DNA of 64,000 nucleotides from an uncultured Lachnospiraceae bacterium (GTDB lineage: Bacteria; Bacillota; Clostridia; Lachnospirales; Lachnospiraceae). This document shows positions 1 to 7,995 of the stretch, one piece after another (position 1 is the stretch's first letter; every line of letters starts with the position of its first letter). Where the stretch lies: assembly GCA_946414885.1 (NCBI GenBank), contig CAMKQH010000002.1:124001-188000 (forward strand), in the 5' to 3' direction. The notes beneath the pieces were generated by a model. It made no database searches, had not been told where the DNA came from, and saw only the letters and a program-made list of their open reading frames with translations. The position numbers and the translations under genes were made by a program.

Positions 1-245
1 ATTTCACGCTGAAAGGAGAACTCCATAACGACGTGGAAGTGGAGTGCTCCATGGGTAATATCAGCCTGGATCTGAAGAATTCATATAAGGATTTTGATTA
101 TGAGGTGAAATGCTCAGCGGGCAATATCGATCTGAATGGAAAGAAGTATACGGGCCTTTCCAAGGAAGAGAAGATCGACAATGACGCAGAGCATGAGATG
201 AAGCTGGAATGCTCCGTCGGTAACGTCGACGTTAGCTTTAAATAA
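1..245 (+). CDS. C-terminal end of a DUF4097-like beta-repeat protein (5' truncated)
   Basis: The reading frame is open from base 3 and ends in TAA at 245; the start lies outside the window. About 80 residues remain. They hold three short repeats of the pattern charged-x-C-S-x-G-N-[IV]-[DS]-[LV] (VECSMGNISL, VKCSAGNIDL, LECSVGNVDV) about 25 residues apart. Such repeats are typical of DUF4097/adhesin-like beta-solenoid tails found in Firmicutes membrane proteins, often beside PspC-type regulators. Each repeat carries a Cys-Ser pair. Role unknown; a cell-envelope stress or scaffold protein is a guess from the family only. A strong terminator follows directly. Confidence 0.6.
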   Translation, partial: FTLKGELHNDVEVECSMGNISLDLKNSYKDFDYEVKCSAGNIDLNGKKYTGLSKEEKIDNDAEHEMKLECSVGNVDVSFK

Positions 246-246
246 A

Positions 247-296
247 AAAATGGATCAGGGGGACGTGCCAATAAACACGTTCCCCTGACCCATTTT
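247..296. terminator. Bidirectional intrinsic terminator
   Basis: A 21-bp stem (247-267 with 276-296, two G-T pairs) closes an 8-nt loop. The outer ends are A-run on the left and T-run on the right, so the hairpin can end both the plus-strand gene ending at 245 and the minus-strand operon ending at 308. Confidence 0.85.
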
Positions 297-307
297 AAAT
301 CTGTGCT

Positions 308-1279
308 TTAGGCTTCTTCGTCCGGGGTAACCTGGAGGAAGAGACCTGATTTTTTGAGTGCGGGGCGCAGGGCCAGGTAGAAGATGGATGCGCACGTGAC
401 GGCCACGATCGCGTTGACAAAGGTCGTGAGTGCTGCCATCTTGGCGAAGACGGAAGCAAGATCCTGAGGAATGCCAAGCAGGTAGATCTTGTAGAAATAT
501 CCCACGGTGGGATCTGCCACCACGTTGAATGCCATGCCGCAGATGCTGGCAAGGATCGTTACGGAAGTAACGTATTTTGCTGCATGCGCGCGGCTGAGCT
601 TAAAGATCTTATGGGCCACAAGACCAACGATAAGACCGATCATAAGCTTTAAGATAAAGGTTTTCGGAGCACTGGTGACGTAAGAGGTGGTCAGGTCGCC
701 GATGGTCATGCCGATGGCGCCAGCAAGGCCGCCAAGGTATCCGCCGAGGAACAGTGCCGCAAGAACGCAGAAAACGTTGCCGAGATGGAATGCCGTCTTG
801 TCAGTGCCTACGGGAATGTCGATCTTAAAGAATGCAAATCCGACATAGCAGAGCGCTGCCATGAGACCGGCCATGGCGATCTTCTTGGCATCCATTTGCC
901 CCGCGGGATGCACGCCGATCACTGCGTTATAGAGTCCCTTCAAAAGCAGTGCAAACGCAAGGAAAAGTGCGGTCATGCCAAAGGAGTAGGGCCGCTCCAA
1001 CCGGAGCTTTTCATCCTGCAGGGAGGATAAGTTATGCTTTAGGGAATCCAGATCGCCGTCCTTCGTTCCGGCCTCAACTTCGCTGATCTGTGCCTTAACC
1101 GCACTGATCTCAGTGCCGATGACCTTGGACTGCTGATAGGACTTGCCATGGGCGCTGATGGAGAAGATAAGGCTCCCAATGACAAGGACGGCGCTGACGG
1201 CGAGGAGACGCCATCCGCGCACGCGCGCAGTGTTTTTTTCGTTACTCTTTTCCGCTGATTTTTTTTGTTCCGTACTCAT
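308..1279 (-). CDS. pdxU: ECF-type S component, probable vitamin B6 transporter (PdxU-like), with extra N-terminal hairpin
   Basis: A 323-residue membrane protein. From about residue 128 on it looks like a substrate-binding S component of energy-coupling factor transporters: several hydrophobic helices, a small-residue stretch LGGYLGGLAGAIG, and the general S-component layout. The preceding part is unusual: a basic N-terminus, one TM segment (about 25-45), a polar predicted coiled coil (about 50-95) and another TM segment. The ATPase and T subunits are not in the window, as usual for group II ECF systems. It lies 51 nt downstream of a pyridoxal kinase gene on the same strand, beyond which is a PdxR-type regulator, so B6 vitamers are the likely substrate (inference from context). 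Its start has an AAGAAGG site. Specificity for another vitamin cannot be excluded. Confidence 0.7.
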   Translation of the reverse strand: MSTEQKKSAEKSNEKNTARVRGWRLLAVSAVLVIGSLIFSISAHGKSYQQSKVIGTEISAVKAQISEVEAGTKDGDLDSLKHNLSSLQDEKLRLERPYSFGMTALFLAFALLLKGLYNAVIGVHPAGQMDAKKIAMAGLMAALCYVGFAFFKIDIPVGTDKTAFHLGNVFCVLAALFLGGYLGGLAGAIGMTIGDLTTSYVTSAPKTFILKLMIGLIVGLVAHKIFKLSRAHAAKYVTSVTILASICGMAFNVVADPTVGYFYKIYLLGIPQDLASVFAKMAALTTFVNAIVAVTCASIFYLALRPALKKSGLFLQVTPDEEA

Positions 1280-1300
1280 GATTCTGCCTTCTTTCTTTAT

Positions 1301-1329
1301 GTAAGATTTTTTGACGTAAGATTTTTTGA
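1301..1329. repeat. Two 14-bp direct repeats between pdxK and pdxU
   Basis: The string GTAAGATTTTTTGA occurs at 1301-1314 and again at 1316-1329, just past the pdxK stop codon. It probably arose by slippage. No hairpin is apparent. Confidence 0.7.
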
Positions 1330-1330
1330 T

Positions 1331-2191
1331 TTATTTCTTTTCAAATTTCTCTTTGTTGTTACTGATCTCTTGGATGAGCCAGGGGAGTTCTGCCTCGAAG
1401 TTGACGGCGTAGTTTACGCGATCTGGATCTTCGTAGGTGTTTTGGATGCAGGCCCTCACGTAATCAGCTGCAAGCTTTAGGGCATCATACGTGGATGCAC
1501 CGCGGGTCAGGGCACCGGTAAAGGTGCTTGCGAAAATGTCGCCCGTGCCGTGGGAGCGGAAGGGAATCTGCGGCTGGCCGTAGGAAAAGAATTCGCCGCT
1601 CTTTACGTCCAAACCCATGAATCCAAAGGTTCCGTCCTCCAAGGTCACGCCTGTGATCACGACGATGCCGCCGCAAAGCTTAGCCAGGCCCTTGAGGAGC
1701 TTTTTGGTTTCCGAAGGAGCGGCATCCTCGCCGGGATAGGGAGCCCCCAGCAGTAATGCGGCCTCTGAGAGGTTTGGCAGGATAACGTCGGCGAGGGAAC
1801 AAAGCTTTGCCATCTTTTCGGGGAAATTCTCGTCAAACCCGGAATATAGTTTTCCGTTGTCTGCCATGACGGGATCTATGATAACCTTTGTGTCTTCTTC
1901 CTTAAATTCCTTTACGTAATCCCGTACGATCTCAATCTGTCTTTCGCTTCCCAGGTAACCGGTATAGATGGCCTGGAAGCGGAAGCCTTCTTTTTTCCAG
2001 TGTTCTTTGATGGGATCCATGTCATCCGTGAGGTCACGGAAGGTCATGCCCTTGAACTGTGTGTGGGTGGACAGGATCGCGGTTGGAACGATGGCGGTCT
2101 CAATCCCCAAGGCAGAGATGATGGGAAGCGCCACGGTCAGCGAACATTTGCCAATACAGGATATGTCTTGAATGGTCATGATGCGTTTCAT
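1331..2191 (-). CDS. pdxK: Pyridoxal/pyridoxamine kinase
   Basis: A 286-residue ribokinase-fold enzyme that phosphorylates pyridoxal, pyridoxamine or pyridoxine with ATP in the cytosol, the entry step of B6 salvage. The N-terminal substrate region (QDISCIGKCSLTVALP) and the C-terminal HGTGD motif with the catalytic aspartate are intact, and the length fits PdxY/PdxK enzymes. Similar Firmicutes kinases are sometimes annotated as hydroxymethylpyrimidine kinases, but the motifs and the PdxR neighbour favour B6. It is the first gene of a minus-strand pair with the S component at 308-1279 and is transcribed away from the PdxR gene. Start ATG at 2191 with a GCGAGGA site. Confidence 0.87.
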   Translation of the reverse strand: MKRIMTIQDISCIGKCSLTVALPIISALGIETAIVPTAILSTHTQFKGMTFRDLTDDMDPIKEHWKKEGFRFQAIYTGYLGSERQIEIVRDYVKEFKEEDTKVIIDPVMADNGKLYSGFDENFPEKMAKLCSLADVILPNLSEAALLLGAPYPGEDAAPSETKKLLKGLAKLCGGIVVITGVTLEDGTFGFMGLDVKSGEFFSYGQPQIPFRSHGTGDIFASTFTGALTRGASTYDALKLAADYVRACIQNTYEDPDRVNYAVNFEAELPWLIQEISNNKEKFEKK

Positions 2192-2335
2192 GTTGTTATC
2201 CTCGCTTGCCTTTGTTTTTCTTATGGTTGCAAGTATACGCCTGTTGTGGTATTATTGATAATGCCATTTTAAGAAAATTGAATAAGACCAGATAGGGGGG
2301 CGGAAAGAAACCTAAATGGCAAAAGAGGTGGAAAA
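2192..2335. promoter_or_regulatory. Divergent pdxK / pdxR promoter region
   Basis: On the plus strand, TTGCAA (2227-2232), a 17-bp spacer and TATTAT (2250-2255) form a good sigma-A promoter for the regulator gene. On the minus strand a TATACT box overlaps the same stretch with a TTATCA box 18 bp upstream, giving overlapping back-to-back promoters. PdxR-type regulators characteristically bind such shared regions. No repeat could be assigned with confidence as the operator. Confidence 0.65.
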
Positions 2336-3910
2336 GTGGAACTGATCTATGATCTTGAAAAGCGAGGAAAACATCCGATCTATGAGTATTTGTACCTGTG
2401 TATCCGCGAGGACGTGCTAAGCGGAACGCTAAAGCCCGGAGAAAAGCTTCCTTCAAAGCGGGAGATGGCCAGAAGCCACGACGTGGCATTGATCACGGTG
2501 GAGAATGCCTACGCGCAGCTGATCATTGAAGGGTACGTGACGGCAAGGGAAAAAAGCGGATACTACGTGAATCCTGGGATGGCAGAAGTCCAGACTCGCC
2601 CTGCAGGTGCGCAACAGGAAGGAATAATGCGTGATGGCGCCAGGTACGAAGGAGCGATGCGTGACGGCGCCAGGTACGGTGAGATGATGCGTGACGGCGC
2701 CAGGTACGGTGAGACGACGCATGACGGCACCGGCCGGGGGGATGCAACGCAGGAGGGCATGGGACGTGAGGCGGCAACCGCGAGCCTCGGTGCAGGTGCG
2801 GCTAAGAGTAGTGGCACGCATGCCGGAAGGCAGCTTGTGGATTTCACCTCGGGAGAATTAAAAAGAGACGCCTTTCCTTTTTCCGTGTGGGCAAAGCTCA
2901 TGCGGCGCGTGATGAATGACCGGGAGGAAGCCTTTCTGACGAAGCCGGAAAACCGGGGCGTTCCGGAGCTTCGCGAGGCCATCCGGGAATATCTAAAAAA
3001 AGCAAAAGGCCTCTCCGTACTTTCGGAGCAGATCATTGTTGGGCCGGGGACGGAGTATCTGCATCATATTTTGCTGCAGCTCTTAGGGCGCAGCAGAATC
3101 GTTGCCGTGGAGGATCCGGGATACAAAAAGGTTGGGCAGATTTATGAAGGAAACGGGCTTAAGTGCCTTCACGTGCCGGTGGACCAAAATGGCATGATGG
3201 TCGAGCGCCTCAAAGGGAGCAATGCGACGCTGGTTCACATTTCGCCCTCGCATCACTTCCCGACGGGATGCGTGATGCCCATTGCCAGGCGAAGGGAGCT
3301 TCTTTCGTGGGCAAGAGAGAGCGGGGCCTACGTAATCGAGGATGATTATGACAGTGAATTCCGTTTTGACGGACGCCCAATTCCAACGCTGGTCAGTTTG
3401 GACGGTGACAGAGTGATTTATATGAATACGTTTACGAAGACGCTTGCACCGTCCATACGCATTGCGTATGCGGTATTGCCGGTGGAACTCATGGAGAGAT
3501 ATGAGAAAAAACTCTCGTATTATTCCGGGGCAGTGTCCTCTTTTGAACAATATACGCTTGCAGCTTTCATCGGAGAGGGGTATTATGAAAGACACGTAGC
3601 ACGAATGCGGAATTATTACCGGCAGCAGCGCTCGAAGATATTGACTGCGCTTGCACAGTCGCCGCTTGCAAAGCGCGCCTCCGTGGAAGAACATGCGGCA
3701 GGACTGCATTTTATTCTGAGAATTCACGGGATCAAGGATGAGGAAAAGTGGCTGACTAAGCTGGAAGAAAAAGGGATCCGGCTGCTGCCGGTGTCGGCAT
3801 TTTGCTATGAGAGGAAAGAGAATTACAGGCACAGGTTCGTGGTTTATTATTCGGACATTGACCCGGAAAATCTGAAAGAAGCGTTTGAGATCATGGCGAA
3901 AGAGAAGTAG
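2336..3910 (+). CDS. pdxR: PdxR/MocR-family transcription factor (GntR HTH fused to aminotransferase domain)
   Basis: A 524-residue regulator. Residues about 10-75 form a GntR-type winged helix (PIYEYLYLCIREDVLSG, KLPSKREMA). Residues about 165-520 are a fold-type I aminotransferase domain, including the PLP-lysine region around NTFTKTLAPSIRIAY and the upstream DDYDSEF motif. MocR proteins sense PLP and activate B6 genes; here pdxK and pdxU lie divergently, so control of them is likely. The linker is abnormally long and contains five decapeptide repeats (residues 96-145). The start is GTG at 2336, 5 nt after an AGAGGTGG site. The length exceeds the usual 450-480 by about the size of the repeat linker. 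Confidence 0.85.
   Translation: MELIYDLEKRGKHPIYEYLYLCIREDVLSGTLKPGEKLPSKREMARSHDVALITVENAYAQLIIEGYVTAREKSGYYVNPGMAEVQTRPAGAQQEGIMRDGARYEGAMRDGARYGEMMRDGARYGETTHDGTGRGDATQEGMGREAATASLGAGAAKSSGTHAGRQLVDFTSGELKRDAFPFSVWAKLMRRVMNDREEAFLTKPENRGVPELREAIREYLKKAKGLSVLSEQIIVGPGTEYLHHILLQLLGRSRIVAVEDPGYKKVGQIYEGNGLKCLHVPVDQNGMMVERLKGSNATLVHISPSHHFPTGCVMPIARRRELLSWARESGAYVIEDDYDSEFRFDGRPIPTLVSLDGDRVIYMNTFTKTLAPSIRIAYAVLPVELMERYEKKLSYYSGAVSSFEQYTLAAFIGEGYYERHVARMRNYYRQQRSKILTALAQSPLAKRASVEEHAAGLHFILRIHGIKDEEKWLTKLEEKGIRLLPVSAFCYERKENYRHRFVVYYSDIDPENLKEAFEIMAKEK
2621..2770 (+). repeat. Five 30-bp tandem repeats coding the PdxR linker
   Basis: Five consecutive 30-bp units in frame encode decapeptides of the form x-x-M-R-D-G-A-R-Y-G. 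Units 1-3 are nearly identical and units 4-5 are degenerate, consistent with recent slippage growth. They lie exactly between the DNA-binding and aminotransferase domains. Confidence 0.9.
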
Positions 3911-4070
3911 CTAAGAAAATTTGAAAAATAATTTTGGAATAAAAATGAAATCTATAAGAACCTTTCTGAATGGAAAGCGTCTATATGGACAAAGCGGGAA
4001 ACGTCGATTGTCATTACGATGCTGTTGGAAAATGGCAAACGTCTTACGTTAGAAAGAGGGAGAAGATCAC

Positions 4071-5351
4071 ATGAAAAAGAAGATATTATTGTTACTTTGT
4101 GCATGCATGATGCTGGGGGGATGTTCGGATGCCGGAACCGGAAAACCGTCAGAGACGGAAAAGCCTTCCGTGCAGGAGACGCAAGGCTCGCAGGAGACGC
4201 CGGTGCTCGGGGAAGGAGAAGAGCAGGAAATCCAGCAGGTGGAACTGACGGACGCTTATCAAAAAGCAGCTTATTTTGCGGACCAGATATATAAGGAGAA
4301 GCATGGTAACGTGCTTGTCAGCCCGCTTTCCTTGAACGTGGCGCTTGGCATGGCGACGGAGGGCGCTTCCGGTGAGACGGCGAAGGAGCTGTACCGCTAT
4401 CTGGGCAGGGAGGATTATGCTGACTGGGTAGATGAATACATGACTTATGCCGAGAGCCTGAAGACCGGGAGCGGGAAAAAGTCCGGATATACGTTTAACT
4501 ACAAGCTGGCCAATTCCATCTGGGTAAAGAAGGAGGCAAAGCTTCTCAAGGATTATCAAAAGCTTGTGGAGAAGAAGTTCAGGGCCGAGGCGGAGAACGT
4601 GGACTTTGTGGGAGATGCGGACAGAACGGTAAAGAAGATTAATTCCTGGTGTGACAAGCATACGGAAGGGCTGATCAAGGAAGTTGTTAAGCCGAACATG
4701 TTTACTGCTGATCTGATGGCGATCCTGACCAATTCCGTTTATTTTGAATCTCCATGGGTGGAGGCATGGAACCTTAGAACGCATGAGTTCACGGACCTTC
4801 AGGGAAATAAGAAGGAACAGGAAATGCTGTCCGATACGCTTGGAGCATATTATGAAAACGAGCATGCCACGGCATTTTCCAAGAATTATTATAACGGATT
4901 TCAATTTATCGGCATTTTGCCGAAGGCAGAGGGAGATTTCGAGCTGGGTGACCTTGACCTGAAGAGCCTTTTGGAATCGAAGACGAACGAATATGACGTC
5001 AGAGCACTTATGCCGCAACTGAATTATGAGACGGAGTCGGAGAACGTGATTGATGTGCTGAAAGCCCAGGGAGTTTACAGGGCATTTGATGAGGAACGCG
5101 CAGAGTTTTACCGAATGATCGAGGATGAGCCGCTCTATATCAGCAAGATCATTCAGAAGTGTAAGATTGAGCTCGACAAGGACGGAACCCGCGCGGCTGC
5201 AGTCACGGCGATCTTTATGACAAAGGAATCGGCGGCGATAAGACCGAAGGAAAAGGAAGTGAAAGAGGTGTACCTGGACAGACCGTTTGCGTTCCTGATC
5301 TATGACAGCCAGAAGGACCAGATCGTGTTTGTGGGGAAGGTTGTTGAATAA
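4071..5351 (+). CDS. Serpin-family protease inhibitor, predicted lipoprotein
   Basis: A 426-residue protein with a lipoprotein signal peptide (basic start, hydrophobic core, lipobox LGGC with Cys at about 18), a Glu/Thr-rich spacer and a full serpin fold. Recognisable serpin signatures are NSIWV near residue 143, ILTNSVYFESPW (near 215) and the C-terminal RPFAFLIYD. The reactive-centre hinge reads DGTRAAAVTAI (near residue 370), close to the small-residue pattern of inhibitory serpins, so it may inhibit serine proteases by the trapping mechanism. The scissile bond probably lies in the 15-20 residues after the hinge (FMTKESAAIRP region) but cannot be assigned. Anchored outside the cell, it could protect the bacterium from host or competitor proteases. 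It stands alone between the B6 module and the glycan cluster. Confidence 0.9.
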   Translation: MKKKILLLLCACMMLGGCSDAGTGKPSETEKPSVQETQGSQETPVLGEGEEQEIQQVELTDAYQKAAYFADQIYKEKHGNVLVSPLSLNVALGMATEGASGETAKELYRYLGREDYADWVDEYMTYAESLKTGSGKKSGYTFNYKLANSIWVKKEAKLLKDYQKLVEKKFRAEAENVDFVGDADRTVKKINSWCDKHTEGLIKEVVKPNMFTADLMAILTNSVYFESPWVEAWNLRTHEFTDLQGNKKEQEMLSDTLGAYYENEHATAFSKNYYNGFQFIGILPKAEGDFELGDLDLKSLLESKTNEYDVRALMPQLNYETESENVIDVLKAQGVYRAFDEERAEFYRMIEDEPLYISKIIQKCKIELDKDGTRAAAVTAIFMTKESAAIRPKEKEVKEVYLDRPFAFLIYDSQKDQIVFVGKVVE

Positions 5352-5386
5352 CAAAATCTGAGAAACAAAATAATACAAAAAAAAGA

Positions 5387-5433
5387 GGGAAATGGCAGAA
5401 AAATACATTGAAACTTTTGCCATTTCCCTTTAA
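5387..5433 (+). terminator. Intrinsic terminator of the serpin gene
   Basis: Stem GGGAAATGGCA (5387-5397) pairs perfectly with 5418-5428 and is followed by TTTAAT. The right arm overlaps the -35 box of the next promoter (5417-5422), so the two transcription units abut closely. Confidence 0.75.
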
Positions 5434-5465
5434 TATTGTATTATGAGACGTGTGCGGTCACGTCT
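5417..5465 (+). promoter_or_regulatory. GH94 promoter with palindromic operator candidate
   Basis: TTGCCA (5417-5422), a 16-bp spacer and TATTAT (5439-5444) form a sigma-A promoter. Immediately downstream, a perfect inverted repeat AGACGTG-N6-CACGTCT (5446-5465) would cover the transcription start, a typical repressor position. Confidence 0.6.
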
Positions 5466-5507
5466 GGTAATAGTGCAAGAAACAGTAAAATGCAGGAGGT
5501 TACAAAC

Positions 5508-7901
5508 ATGCAATACGGTTATTTTGACGAGGTGAAGAAAGAGTACGTCATCACTAAGCCCAATACGCCGGCGCCTTGGGCGAATTACCTGGGATCCCCG
5601 GCATACGGTGCCATCATTTCGAACAATGCGGGCGGCTACAGCTTTGTTAAGAGCGGCGCGAACGGAAGAATCATCCGCTATCATTTTAACAGTGACGATA
5701 CGCCTGGCAGATACGTTTATCTGCGCGACGATGACACGAAGGATTTCTGGTCCGCAACCTGGCAGCCTGTTGGCAAGGACCTGAACGATTACAAGAGTGA
5801 GTGTCATCACGGAACCGCTTATTCCAACATGATCGCGGAATACGCAGGGATCCATTCCGAGGTTCTGTATTACGTTCCCCTGAACAAGACCTATGAGGTA
5901 TGGGCTGCAAAGGTGACGAACAAGTCTGCAAAGCCCAGGACTATTTCCGTATTTGGCTACGCGGAGTTCACGAACGACAGCAATTACGAGCAGGATCAGG
6001 TGAACCTGCAGTACACGCAGTTCATTACCGCAACCCATTTTGAGAACAATAAGATTTATCAGAAGATCAATCCGAACTTTGGCAAGGATCAGACCGGCTC
6101 CAACCACAAGGAGCGTTTCTTCGGCATGGCCGGCCAGACCGTTGTTTCCTACAATGGTGACAAGCAGGCATTCCTTGGCAACTACCATTCCTACGGCAAT
6201 CCCATTGCGGTTGAGAACGGTGCGTGCGACAACGTGCTGAATTATAACTCCAACGGATGCGGCGCGCTGCATACCCAGATCACGTTAGAGCCCGGAGAAA
6301 CGAAGGAGGTTGCATTCCTTCTTGGACAGGCTGAGCCTTGGGTGGCTGATGAGATCCTGGCTGCATACAAGGATCTTTCCATTGTGGAAAAGGAGAAGCA
6401 GGAACTCATTACTTACTGGCATTCAAAACTCATGAACTTCCAGGTGAACACCCCGGATCCCGCGTTCAACAGCATGATCAATACTTGGAACGCATATCAG
6501 TGCTTCATCACCTTTACCTGGTCCCGTGCGGCTTCCTTCAGCTACTGCGGACAGCGTAACGGTTACGGATATCGTGACACCGTTCAGGACATCCAGGGAA
6601 TCATCCATCTGGATCCCGCCATGGCAGAAAAGCAGCTGACCTTCATGCTTTCCGCGCAGGTTGACAATGGCGGCGGACTGCCTTTGGTAAAATATGACCA
6701 TAATCCCGGACACGAGGATACGCCGGATGACGAATCCTACGTTCGTTCCACGGGTCATCCCGCATACCGTGCGGACGATGCACTGTGGCTCTTCCCGACG
6801 GTTTGGAAGTATGTTTCCGAGACCGGCGACAAGGATTACGTAAAGAAGGTGATCCCTTATGCGAATAAGGACGAGGGCACCGTTTACGATCACTTAAAGA
6901 GAGCGATCAATTTCTCCATGGAGAGACTTGGCGATCACAAGATGCCCGCAGGACTTCACGCAGACTGGAATGACTGCTTAAGACTCGGCAAGAAGGGTGA
7001 GTCCACGTTCGTGGCACTGCAGCTCTACTATGCATTCACGGTAATGAAGGGCTTTGCGAAGGATCTGAATGATACGGAGTATCTTGGATATCTTGAGGCA
7101 ACCCAGAAGGAGCTTGGCGAGATCATCAACAAGGAATGCTGGGAGGACGACAGATTTGTCCGCGGCATCAAGGAGGATGGCCAGGTCATCGGTTCCAAGA
7201 ACGATCCCGAGGCAAGCATGTGGCTGAATCCCCAGTCCTGGGCAGTTATCAGCGGACTGGCAACAAAGGATCAGGCTGAGAAGGCTTTGGAGAGCGTTCA
7301 CCGCGAGCTGAACACAAAGTATGGCGTTCGCGTAATGGCACCTTCCTACGTGGATCATGCGTTTGACGGCGCACTGGCACTGCTCTTTAACCCCTCCACG
7401 AAGGAGAACGGCGGTATCTTCTCACAGCCTCAGGGCTGGATCATTCTCGCTGAATCCCTGATGGGACACGGCAACAGGGCATTCGAGTACTTCACTGAGA
7501 GCTCCCCTGCATCCCAGAACAATGATGCAGACGTAAGACGCCTGGAGCCCTACGTACACGGCCAGTTTACTGAGGCTGACGAATCTCCTTTCCACGGCAG
7601 AAGCCACGTGCATTGGCTGACCGGTACCGCATCCACCTGTATGGTAGGTTGCGTGGAAGGTATCTGCGGCATGAGACCTGACCTGAACGGCCTTTGGGTT
7701 TGCCCGACCATTCCTTCGGCTTGGAAGGAAATGACCATGGACAAGAATTTCCGCGGCAAGAAGCTTCATATCACCGTTCGCAACGAGAGCGGCGCTGAGA
7801 GCGGATTCAAGGAGTTCTACCTGAACGGGGTGAAACTCGACCAGCCTTACGTTCCCGCAGCTGACATGAAGGACGAGAATGAAGTGGTTGTGATCATGTA
7901 A
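5508..7901 (+). CDS. GH94 disaccharide phosphorylase (cellobiose/chitobiose phosphorylase family)
   Basis: A 797-residue cytosolic glycoside phosphorylase, the normal length for GH94. It starts MQYGYFD...EYVIT, the family N-terminus, and contains the segment HADWNDCL whose second Asp (about residue 489) is at the position of the general acid of characterised GH94 enzymes. The start ATG at 5508 follows AGGAGG by 7 nt; an upstream ATG at 5436 lies inside the promoter and is rejected. GH94 enzymes split a beta-glucosidic disaccharide with phosphate, saving ATP. Features resemble both cellobiose and N,N'-diacetylchitobiose phosphorylases, so the substrate is open. Neighbouring GH51 and GH36 genes point to plant-glycan oligosaccharides. 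Codon use is that of a well-expressed gene. Confidence 0.88.
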   Translation: MQYGYFDEVKKEYVITKPNTPAPWANYLGSPAYGAIISNNAGGYSFVKSGANGRIIRYHFNSDDTPGRYVYLRDDDTKDFWSATWQPVGKDLNDYKSECHHGTAYSNMIAEYAGIHSEVLYYVPLNKTYEVWAAKVTNKSAKPRTISVFGYAEFTNDSNYEQDQVNLQYTQFITATHFENNKIYQKINPNFGKDQTGSNHKERFFGMAGQTVVSYNGDKQAFLGNYHSYGNPIAVENGACDNVLNYNSNGCGALHTQITLEPGETKEVAFLLGQAEPWVADEILAAYKDLSIVEKEKQELITYWHSKLMNFQVNTPDPAFNSMINTWNAYQCFITFTWSRAASFSYCGQRNGYGYRDTVQDIQGIIHLDPAMAEKQLTFMLSAQVDNGGGLPLVKYDHNPGHEDTPDDESYVRSTGHPAYRADDALWLFPTVWKYVSETGDKDYVKKVIPYANKDEGTVYDHLKRAINFSMERLGDHKMPAGLHADWNDCLRLGKKGESTFVALQLYYAFTVMKGFAKDLNDTEYLGYLEATQKELGEIINKECWEDDRFVRGIKEDGQVIGSKNDPEASMWLNPQSWAVISGLATKDQAEKALESVHRELNTKYGVRVMAPSYVDHAFDGALALLFNPSTKENGGIFSQPQGWIILAESLMGHGNRAFEYFTESSPASQNNDADVRRLEPYVHGQFTEADESPFHGRSHVHWLTGTASTCMVGCVEGICGMRPDLNGLWVCPTIPSAWKEMTMDKNFRGKKLHITVRNESGAESGFKEFYLNGVKLDQPYVPAADMKDENEVVVIM

Positions 7902-7908
7902 AAGAATA

Positions 7909-7938
7909 TTTTTAGGGGAGCCTAAACTCCCCTAAAAA
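7909..7938. other. Intercistronic hairpin between GH94 and GH51 genes
   Basis: Perfect 12-bp arms TTTTTAGGGGAG / CTCCCCTAAAAA around CCTAAA. The right side is followed by A residues rather than a T-run, so it is a weak terminator at best. It may act as a processing or attenuation element between the two genes. Confidence 0.6.
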
Positions 7939-7950
7939 AATAGTTCAATG

Positions 7951-7964
7951 ATAAAACGATTTAC
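7951..7964. promoter_or_regulatory. LacI-family operator candidate (ATAAAACGATTTAC)
   Basis: This 14-mer differs by one base from GTAAAACGATTTAC at 16538, which lies just downstream of a strong sugar-transporter promoter. The arms [GA]TAAA / TTTAC flank a central CG, the usual architecture of LacI/GalR operators. It lies 31 nt before the GH51 start codon. Confidence 0.55.
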
Positions 7965-7995
7965 TTTGATAAATTAAAAAATGGGAGGTTACAAA

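Noticed and set aside
4149-5423. Open frame of 424 codons antisense to the serpin gene
   Set aside because: Composition is Leu/Arg/His rich as expected for a mirror frame; it also runs through the serpin terminator.
5436-5507. Upstream in-frame ATG for the GH94 gene
   Set aside because: It lies inside the promoter -10 region and has no ribosome binding site; the start at 5508 has AGGAGG and the family N-terminus.
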